DNA from: Rhipicephalus microplus
Taxonomy: Eukaryota > Arthropoda > Arachnida > Ixodida > Ixodidae
Reading direction: 5' to 3'
NCBI RefSeq assembly: GCF_043290135.1
Contig: NC_134710.1
Location: 10,741,321-10,805,320 of the forward strand
DNA length: 64,000 nt
This document shows positions 56,110-64,000 of this stretch, piece by piece (within the stretch, counting starts at the first letter, position 1; the number at the start of each line of letters is the position of its first letter). Below the pieces are notes generated by a model. It was not told the DNA's origin. It made no database searches and saw nothing but the letters and a program-made list of their open reading frames with translations. Both the position numbers and the translations under genes were made by a program.

Positions 56110-56885
56110 GGCAGTGCAACCCAAGACCATAGTGCCAGCACAAGCGAGCACTTCTCGATAGAGCTCTGGGCGAGATGATCGACACCGGAGCCGTGCGGCC
56201 TTCGGACAGTCCATGGACCTTCCCAGTGGTACAGGCCCTAAAGAAAGACGATACAGCACGTCTTTTTGTGGATTACTGCAAGCTCAACGTGGTCACAGTG
56301 ACAGATTTCTATCTTTTGCCTGAAATACTGAGCATATATTTCTTCACCCCTATCGACGGCTCTCGTGTGTGCCTTAAAATCAACGTTCACGCTGACGATG
56401 TCCTGAAATTGGCCTTCACTTGCCATAGAGATTGGTTTGAACTTGTGCGCATGCCCTTTGACCTTTCTATTAGTCCGAGCTTCTATCAGCGCAAGATGAA
56501 TATGTTCTCGGGTGATGCAAAGTATATAAACATGCGCTTTTGTACATCGATGATGTGACCGTACTTTCCAGAATGTTCTTAAAGCATCTGCAGCCCTTGC
56601 GTAAAGTTCTACAGTGCATTCCGGCAAGCGGTCTAACAGTTCATCTCAGAAAATAGCAACTCGCTACTAACAAAATCAACCTTCTTGAATTTTTTGTGAA
56701 CAATGGTGTACTAAAACTAAACCCAGATAAGGAGCAGGCAATCGTAGATTTTACTCAACCCTGAAATACTTAGTGTTTGCAAAGTTTCTTGGAATGATTG
56801 CTTTTGATTGTGATTTCAATGCGCAGTGCACAGACATTGCTTCAGCACTAACACAGCTGCTGAATAAAGGCGCTGAATGGTAGGT
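56110..56885 (+). pseudogene. Gyp-6: Ty3/gypsy RT fragment of a different lineage
   Basis: A frame at 56175-56558 has GAVRPSDSPWTFPVVQ, LFVDYCKLNVVTVTDFYLLPE, FELVRMPFDLSISPSFYQRKM, then LYIDDVTVLS (IDD in place of LDD) in the next frame near 56545. A thumb and connection region (NKINLLEFFVNNGVLKLNPDKEQ) follows to about 56760 and KFLGMIAFDCDF beyond. The VKINVHADD stretch replaces the usual LRSGYWQI. Compared with Gyp-1 to Gyp-5 the spacing and residues differ, so it is probably another Ty3/gypsy clade. No LTR, gag or integrase found. Confidence 0.72.
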
Positions 56886-57009
56886 ACTGTTGGTGAAGGC
56901 AGAGCTCAAAAGTTAAAGACCAAGAAACTGGACTACTCAGACAAATTGCATCTAGCAACTGTATTTATTGAAAAAAAGATGTGGGGCGACATACAAAGGA
57001 GCAAAAAGA

Positions 57010-58290
57010 GATAGAAATGTTTTCTGAAATAGAAAAGCTGAGAGGTCGACCTGAATCTATGTTCTAGCCTGCTACCCAGATTTAGGAAAAGGGAAGGGGT
57101 GGAAAAAAAGTAGAGAAAAAGGATGTTGATGATGGTGAGAAAGATGCCGGTGAAGCAAGACTTTGGATCAATTATAGTCTCTTTTCAAGTTCTGTATCTC
57201 TTAAAACTTGGTCAGCGCTTTCAGAATATGACACTTATGAATAGATGGTGGTCTCAACAGAACTTTTTCCGGAAACTTGCTGCTTGGTACATTTCATCAA
57301 AAAGGTAGTCATCGAATTTCCTTGTGCAGTGTATCGTGGGTAGACGCAAAAGATATGTTCCTATCTCAGGCGTGCCACAGGCCTCACAATTGGGGCTGTC
57401 TGCACGGCCGATAACATATAGGTGACGACGAGTAAACATGAAACCTAATCGTAACCGGTGCAATAATCTTGTACTGCACCTTTTCATGGACGGCGGTAAT
57501 CTAACATGCATATCTGGGTCAAGTTTGTGAAGACAGCGAGACAGCGGTGACGATGACTTCGTCAGGACCAATATGCTGCTGTAGTTACTTGGAGGAGTGT
57601 ATACACAACAAAATTAGTGTCCGGTTGTGAAAACAGAATAGTCAATATTGCGGCGTTATCAAGAGCCATGTTTGCCTCCGCATCGGCTTGCCGGTTTCCA
57701 AGTAAGCCACTGCGTCCCGCAATCCACTGATAACTTATACGATGGCTACTTTTCACGGCTACATCGTGTGATTCAGCCATTTCTTCAGCAAGTTGATATG
57801 GCCCCCATTTAAGCACCGAACTTATGACCCGAAGTGCTGGTCTATAATCAGAAATTATAGTTCAAATGCTAGGTTCTGATGGAGGTGGAAATGTTGTAGG
57901 CCCTGGTGCTCAGATTTGGGTGCACGTTAAAGAACCCCAGGTGGTCTAAATTTCCGGAGCCCTCAACTACGGCGTCTCTCATAATCGTATGGTAATTTTG
58001 GGACGTTAAACCCCACATATCACTCATTCCAGATGCTAGAAGCCTGCGTAGGTATATGTAACAAATTACCTCATGGATGGCCACAATCTCTGCCGCTGTT
58101 GAAGTTATCAGTAGCGGCAGACATCAATGGCGGTAGATATAAACGTTATCGTTTATTTCTACAAAATATGCCTTTTCCACGCATATCTTTACGGTCGGGT
58201 CTGTGTTAACCACTGATTCAACAGTGGTGTTCGTCATACCAAGTTTGAAGACCAGCGAACGCTTTCGTCTAGACCATTGAACAATGTACG
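57010..58290 (-). pseudogene. RNase H-bearing LINE 3' end, SINE-interrupted
   Basis: Same family as 24487-25758. On the minus strand: a TAAEIVAIHEV block (RNase H Glu) near 58085, then SINE B b7, then YQWIAGRSGLLGNRQADAEA (57816-57640). A frame at 57571-57254 follows, with RRHLYVIGRADSPNCEACGTPE, the zinc-knuckle tail in which later Cys residues are lost. The 3' UTR shares GTAGCAGGCTAGA and GACCTCTC blocks with the other copy. Stops and frameshifts throughout. Confidence 0.82.
57873..58029 (+). mobile_element. SINE B copy b7, head missing, in the RNase H LINE
   Basis: Starts in the GATGGAGGTGGAAATG block and runs to the CCCCACATATCACTCATT tail. Probable duplication CAAATGCTAG / CAGATGCTAG (57863-57872 and 58030-58039). 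Confidence 0.88.
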
Positions 58291-58333
58291 AAGGAAAAGG
58301 CAATAAAAGCTAACTGCACGTTATCCTTGAGAC

Positions 58334-58505
58334 GTGTTATGTCGGGAGCAAAACACGTGCATTTGTCGTTCGTCAGGGCAAACGCACGCACATAACAACT
58401 CTGCACTTCCTCAGAGCAAAACAATGTGGGACGGGCTTCCTGACACCATTGTAAACATACCTGAGCCCACTTTTAGAAATAAGCTCACACTATTCTTTTC
58501 CTTTA
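58334..58505 (+). pseudogene. CR1-like LINE ORF2 C-terminal scrap
   Basis: TMWDGLPDTIVNIPEPTFRNKL resembles the WNSLP...F terminal tail of CR1-like ORF2 proteins. Very short; assigned by resemblance only. Confidence 0.5.
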
Positions 58506-58770
58506 ACACCGTATAGGCCTCATCTGTCCTCCTAACCTCACTGAGCCATATTATATCCCAATTAGCACCCTCTCGCTCCTGGAATACTACCGCTAGACTT
58601 CCCTCACTAGATAAGGTTCTAGCGTTAAACGTTGCCAAGTTCAGGTTCCAATGGTGGCCTGTCCGGATCCAGAAATTCTTATCACACTCTGCTGCGTTGC
58701 ATATCTGACCGCCGCCGTGGTCAGTTGCTTCACAGCTGCTGGGGACTGAGGGCCGTGAGTTAGTTTACGT
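58506..58770 (-). mobile_element. RTE copy c, 5' end only
   Basis: Minus strand: leader, then LATFNARTLSSEG and WDIIWLSEVRRTD of the endonuclease N terminus, cut off at about 58506. Closely matches copy b at 54760-54893 and 55600-55690. Confidence 0.85.
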
Positions 58771-58814
58771 ATGCTTGGGAAGAGAGCCGCGCTTTGAGAT
58801 AGGTAATAGTGCAT

Positions 58815-59424
58815 TTTAAGTTGTAAAATAGTATGTCTACTTAGGGCAGGTAATAACCGCGGAGCCGAACCACAAGATTGAAGTAACTAGAAGAGTAAGA
58901 ATGGGATGAAGCACATTTGGCAAGCACTTTCAAATTATGACAAGTAGATTGCCACTTTCCTTCACGAGGAAGGTATATGATAGCTGTATCTTGCCGGTAC
59001 TTAGCTACGGAGCAGAAACCTGGAGACTTACAAAGTGGGTTCAGCTGAAATTGAGGACGACGCAGCGAGCAACGGAAAGAAAAAGGTAGGTGTAACTTTA
59101 AGAGACAAGAGTAGAGCAGAGTGGATTAGAGAAAAAAAACTAGGGTTAAGGATATCATAGTTGAAATCAAGAAGAGGAATTGGACATGGGCCGGGCATAT
59201 AGCGCGTAGACAGGATAACCGCTGTTCATTAAGGGTAACTGACTGGATTCCCAGAGAAGGCAAGTGGGTTAGGGGGAGACAAAAGGTTAGGTGGGCAGAT
59301 GAGACTAAGAAGTTGGGGGGTATAAATAGGCAGTAGCAAGCACACGGCCGAGTTAACTGGCGGAACATGGGAGAGGCCTTTGTCCTGCAGTGGACGTAGA
59401 CAAGCTGATGATGATGATGATGAT
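58815..59424 (+). mobile_element. RTE copy d, 3' end only
   Basis: Plus strand: KYVYLGQVITAEPNH, LSYGAETWRL, then after a frameshift near 59085 WTWAGHIARRQDNR and the terminal NMGEAFVLQWT, followed by (GAT)n at 59406-59424. It matches copy a at high identity by eye. Confidence 0.88.
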
Positions 59425-59608
59425 TCTTTTCCTTATAAATTTCCCGCATGCAAGTGCTTTATCACAGAAATTCATTGTCTTACTATTGTACTTCAAGCAC
59501 AATGGTAAGACGATGAATTTCACTAGAGAAAAGCAATGGCAATGAATATATCTAGAATGTATTTTTGTTTAAAATATATTTCTTAACTGTGGTTCTTTTG
59601 CACATATA

Positions 59609-60510
59609 CAGGGTGTTCCACTTAACTTTACCCATAGTAAAAAAATATTCCTGAACAAGTAATTACGACGCGACTAAATGCATGTTGCTCACCGTTGCCT
59701 GGAGTTAGAATATTTTTTGTGTTCTCAAATATTGTTTATTAAACCTGTTTAAATAACTAAGTTTTGAAGGAACGAAGATGGATGAAAATTTCAATGAGAA
59801 AGTTGTAGTTCGGTTTACAAAACGTCCAAGTAGATAGTTTTGAACATTATATCTGTTAAGTATTAGTGTTTTTTGACTAATTACAAATGCCCGTGAAACA
59901 CAATAAAATACCACGTCACAGACCCAATCGCGCGTCAGTGCACACGATGATTCTAGTGCTCCCTAACGTTCCGCCTACGAGCAATACGCTTCCCTCGTAC
60001 CGGTTCATGACAGCGGTAAGCGGTCACAGTGGTTACCGCTTTTGTAGCCGATAGCGAAACGTGTTCACCGTAAAGCCACGACCATCGTTGCGGCCCTGCC
60101 GAGAACGCACAAAGGGGCAAATTCTTTGCTCGTTTGTACGCGGTTCCTTAGGGAGCACTAAAATCATCGTGCGCACTGACACGTGAGCTGGTTTGTCACG
60201 TAGTATTTTTTTGGATTTCGTGGGCACTTCGTAATATTAGGAAAACGCTAATAATTAACAGATATAAAGTTCGAAACTATATATTTGGATGTTTTGCAAA
60301 CTGATCTACAACTTTCTCATTGAATTTTTTTATTGATCTTTGTTCATTCAAAAGTTAGTGATTTAAACAGGTCTAAGTGAACAATATTGGAGAACACGAA
60401 AAATAGTCTGATTAACTCCAGGCAACGGTGATCAAGATAAATTTAGTCGCGTCCTAGTTACGTGTTTTGGCATATTTTTAAACTCTGGCTAAAATACGTG
60501 GGACACTCTG
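59609..60510. mobile_element. Foldback element / long-TIR MITE
   Basis: CAGGGTGTTCCAC at the left is mirrored by GTGGGACACTCTG at the right. The arms stay alignable for roughly 370 bp each (e.g. CACCGTTGCCTGGAGTTA at 59691 and its complement near 60412), leaving a loop of about 140 bp near 59990-60130. No transposase. Flanking ATA on both sides could be a short duplication. Confidence 0.88.
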
Positions 60511-61100
60511 ATATGTTTATATTGTCATTGCCTTAGCGTGTTTTGTTGTCCTTCATTCCATGCCTATCAATGTCTTTTTTAGTAATCAATTTTTTTTCTA
60601 TTGTAATACTGAATTCGCAAGATCTTGTACAATTTTCTAGTTCTCGTTTACTAATGTCTTATCCCCCCTAACACTAGGTTTCAAACATAGGAACCCGTGA
60701 GGTATTTGTATAAATAAACTCAATAATATTTTTATATGTACCAATGGGATAGTTGAGGAGCTATGGTGTTTTGAAGCAGCAGCTAACAGAGGGATACAAA
60801 ATACGCCATAAGAAAAGACGCGAACACAGGCACGGTGTTTGCGTCCTTTCTTTGTTCGTGTTCGTGTATTCTTCTGTATGATTCTTCCAAATTTCAGCAT
60901 TAGCGTTTTTCCTGCTTTGGAACTGTGTCAAAGACAAATGTTCTGATAATTTTCTATTTGCCTCGTTCTAATTATGCCACTCGTCTATCTGTGAGGGCTA
61001 TGGAAAGTGTGCTAACACATGCGCCAAAATTTTTGCGTCTTAATTTTTTGGTCCTTAACTTTGCAGGGGCTGATTTCACCTACAGTATGTTCAAACAATC
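60511..61100. other. Unassigned intergenic sequence
   Basis: Nothing recognised. Confidence 0.35.
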
Positions 61101-61120
61101 CCCCACAAAAGCTTTCCTGC

Positions 61121-61369
61121 GCCCCGCTATGGTGGTCTAGTACCTAAAGTAGTCGGCTGCTGACTTCAGTTCGCGGGATTGAATCCTGGCTGCGGCTGCT
61201 GCATTTTGATGGAGGCGAAGATGCTGTAGATGTGTAAGATGCTGTGCTCAGCTTTGGATGCTACCTAAAAAAACCCAGTTGCTCGAAATTTCCGGAGCCC
61301 TCTACTACGGCATCTTTAATAATCATATGGTGATTTTGGGGCGTGAAACCCCACATATGAATCAATCCA
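61121..61369 (+). mobile_element. SINE B copy b8, full length
   Basis: tRNA-like head with A box GGTGGTCTAGTACCTAAAG and a B box GGATTGAATCC. The body is degraded and the tail ends CCCCACATATGAATCAATC. Flanked by CACAAAAGCTTTCCTGCG / CACAAGCTTTTCTGCG-like duplications (about 61104-61121 and 61371-61386). Confidence 0.9.
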
Positions 61370-61389
61370 CCACAAGCTTTTCTGCGCTG

Positions 61390-61829
61390 AATGGCTCTGA
61401 AGCCATGAGCAACAAGCAACTTTCGATGCGCTTCTGTGAGCGTTTACCAGTAGTGCCTCCCGTCAGCTGCCAATGCTAAGCAAACTTTTTTTTACAGACC
61501 AGTGTCAGAAGTTACGGCGTTGGCGCAGTACTTTTACAGGAGGGCACCGGCGCTCTGAGTTAGTTAGTTATGTTCGGTTTTGTGGCGCAAGAGCAACTAA
61601 GGCTATGCTGCGCCAGACTCATGGTGAGAATACCTACAGCGGACAGCGCTATGACAATGACTCTGAAATGTCTTGACGGCGATGACATATGGGATATGAT
61701 TAGTGGTGAAGCGTGGCTGTATAAAGGCATACAAGGATTGGCTCCGTAAACGCGTGAAGTATATATCTCTTCTAAGATTAAGTGTGTGTTGCTAGGGGTG
61801 GTCAATGTGTATGGTTGGTGCATGAGGTT
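61390..61829. other. Unassigned intergenic sequence
   Basis: No gene supported between the SINE and the LINE 3' end. Confidence 0.35.
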
Positions 61830-64000
61830 ATGTTAAACCGTAACGGTTTTTACATAGCACTAATGCCACACCCGTGTCCTTATACCTAAGGGCCGGGAGG
61901 CAAGTGCCTCGTTGTAAATTCCAGGTGCAGCAGATGCCTCTCCGAAGAGGCTGTGCTACGAGTCACATCAGTCAAGTTTTGCTATGTCTAGCGGTAGCAT
62001 AGTTTAGTCTAGTTAGACCTTGTTAAGAAGTTGTGCTTCATTTAAAAAGCTGATCACATCAGCTATTTCTCTTAATGTTTCCATATGTGGGCAAGCTATT
62101 AAAATGTGCATTACAGTTAGTTGCTCCTGACATTTATCGCATGTTGGGGCTTCTTCGCCTGCCAATAGATAGTTATGTGTGATGTGCGTATGACCTATTC
62201 GTAGTCGACATATAATTACATCGATAAAACGTGCTTGATGAAGACAGGTCTTCCATTCACCAAGAACAGGTTTAATTAGGTGAAGTTTGTTGTTTTGTTG
62301 TGATTTCCATTCCTGCTGCCAGTGAAAGGTGATGGCCGGGCGAACAGCTTGAATCCCATCTCTGGCAGGTATGTTGGTTTTTGACGCGCGCATCTCTTTT
62401 GCTGTTGCAGCTAGTTGGTCTGCCCTTTCATTGCCAGGGATCCCGACATGACTCGGGACCCAACAGAGGCGTATGGTGTGGTCATCAGGTGTGTGGGATA
62501 GCATGTTTAAAATATCGCCTATGATTGGCTCATACTAAGATTTATAATTGAGACTTTTCAGCGCGCTTAACGAGTCAGTAAATATTACAGCTTTTTTTAT
62601 GTTTTGAGCTTATAATGTATCGTACGGCCATCTATAACACATAGCACTCAGCGGTGTAGATGGATACGAACTGCGGTAGTCTAGTTATTTGCTCGTGTGT
62701 TGCTCCTACCACGCTGCTTCCGACATAAGCAGATGTCTTCGAACCATCAGTATAAAATTCTTTGTAATTGTTGTAGGTTTGTTGTAATGTAAGGAATTCT
62801 TGTAGTATATGTTCACGTGGGGTGTTTAGTTTTTTTATATGTGTGAGTGAAAAATCTAAGAATTTGGAGAAATAACTCCATGGGGCCAAACTGGGTGGCC
62901 TTCTGGCGATGGAGAGTGCTTCGTTAGGAACATTTAGGGCGTGCAATTTTTCTTCAAATCTTAGTATTAGTGGCTTAATTACGTTTGGTTTGTTGACGTA
63001 GTGTTGTCGTATGTTACAGCGTGTGACAATACTGTGGCATATACGATCTGGTGAAGAACTAACTCTAAGGACATACGTGAGCATTAGTTTCGTTCTCCTA
63101 TATTCTAAGGATGGTTCGTTACTTTCGGCGTATAAGCTCGAAATAGGTGAGGTTCGATAGGCACCTGTTGCGAGGCGTAACCCTTTGTTATAGACAGGGT
63201 CTAGGCGCTTAAGGTACGAGTTTCTTGCTGAACCGTAGATTATACTACCGTAGTCTAATTTGCTGCGTACTAAAGTGCGGTAGATGAGCAGGAGGCACTT
63301 ACGGTCGGAACCCTAGTGCTTTCGGGACAAGACTTTGAGGACATTGAGGGCGTTGTTGGATTTCGCCTTGAGATTATTAATGTGTGGAAGAAAATTGAGC
63401 TTCTTATCAAATACGACCCCCAGAAACTTCTGTTCTTGTTTTATTGGCAATACTGTTTCGTTTATTTTGAGTACGGGGTCTGGTTGTAAGACTCGTTTCT
63501 GGGAGAACGCTACAGCAACCGTATTTTCCTCAGAAAACCGGAAGCCGTTTTTGTTAGCCCATTGTGTTAGCTTGTTTAGTGCTATTTGAATCTGTCGCTC
63601 GCACGTCGCCATGTTAGATGACCAGCACGCTATTTGGAGATCATCCACATATAGTGAGTGCATAAGAGTCGATGGTATGACCTGGTTCACAGAGTTCATT
63701 TTGACGACAAAGAGAGTTGTGCTTAAGACACAGCCCTGAGGCACACCGTTCTCTTGAGTAAAAGTTTCTGAAAGTGTGGTACCCAAACGAACCTGAAAAG
63801 TTCAGTTCGATAGGAAGTCGGACAAGCAGTTGAGCATCCTTCCGCGAATTCCTAGATCTGCCAGGTCTCGTAAGATACCGTACTTCCACGTTATGTCATA
63901 TGCCTTTTCAAGATCGAAAAATACTGCTAAGCAGTGCTGCTTGTACAGGAAAGCTTCTCGTACTGTATGTTCAAAGCAAACGAGGTGATCGGTGGTGGAA
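61830..64000 (-). mobile_element. RNase H-type LINE (I-superfamily-like), 3' portion, running off the window
   Basis: Minus strand from the window edge: RT with FFDLEKAYD (first catalytic Asp), VPQGCVLSTTLF, SLYVDDLQIAC (VDD box) and QKFLGVVFDKKLNF (64000-63313). A connection frame (63084-62632) with LRVSSSPDRI leads into RNase H: EFYTDGSKTSA (Asp), IYTAECYVL (Glu), then VPSHVGIPGNERADQLA. A C-terminal zinc knuckle PTCDKCQEQLTVMHILIAC is followed by the 3' UTR. Faults seen: a TGA near 63806, a stop near 63312, and a break around 62535-62630 within RNase H. Domain order EN(?)-RT-RNase H fits the I superfamily; the endonuclease, if present, is outside the window. Confidence 0.87.

Overview
The window looks like gene-poor DNA from a large arthropod genome, most probably a hard (metastriate) tick. 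The evidence is its composition: tRNA-headed SINEs resembling the tick SINE Ruka, many Ty3/gypsy (Metaviridae-type) LTR elements, RTE-type LINEs with (GAT)n tails, CR1-like LINEs with (TTTA)n tails, LINEs with a C-terminal RNase H, and long (TA)n and (CTGT)n microsatellites. Species was not tested. I saw no bacterial genes, rRNA, functional tRNA gene or CRISPR array. One short GC-rich minus-strand open stretch with a consensus splice donor (29385-29677) is the only candidate host exon.

Layout. 1-9.6 kb: a minus-strand Ty3/gypsy element (Gyp-2) whose integrase is split by a complete plus-strand Ty3/gypsy element (Gyp-1, 452-5542). 9.6-10.1 kb: two SINE A copies facing each other across a (TA)n tract. 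10.1-16.5 kb: mostly unassigned, with one truncated SINE B and microsatellites. 16.55-23.23 kb: a terminal-inverted-repeat DNA element (MITE-1) split by a complete Ty3/gypsy element (Gyp-3), itself carrying a SINE B insertion. 24.4-26.6 kb: a CR1-like reverse transcriptase split by the 3' end of an RNase H-bearing LINE. 27.6-28.1 kb: triplet repeats and a 107-bp tandem array broken by a 58-bp SINE stub. 29.4-29.7 kb: the candidate exon. 31.1-36.7 kb: a decayed minus-strand Ty3/gypsy element (Gyp-4) broken by an RTE copy and a small MITE, with SINE B copies on both sides. 36.73-42.47 kb: complete Ty3/gypsy element Gyp-5 with a LINE tail in its gag. 43.4-47 kb: a 61-bp tandem array, SINE A copies, inverted repeats and LINE fragments. 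50.2-55.9 kb: a long RTE LINE interrupted twice by CR1-like LINEs. 56.1-59.4 kb: Ty3/gypsy, RNase H-LINE, SINE B and RTE fragments. 59.6-60.5 kb: a foldback element. 61.1-64 kb: SINE B and a comparatively well preserved RNase H-type LINE running off the window.

The coding sequences do not form a cellular pathway. They are gag (capsid and nucleocapsid), protease, reverse transcriptase, RNase H, integrase or endonuclease domains of retroelements, almost all with stops, frameshifts or altered catalytic residues. The SINEs encode nothing and must have been copied by LINE machinery. The most informative signal is the insertion history: at least seven nested events can be read base by base from target-site duplications, and the three complete LTR elements all duplicated the same 4-bp target, ATAT.
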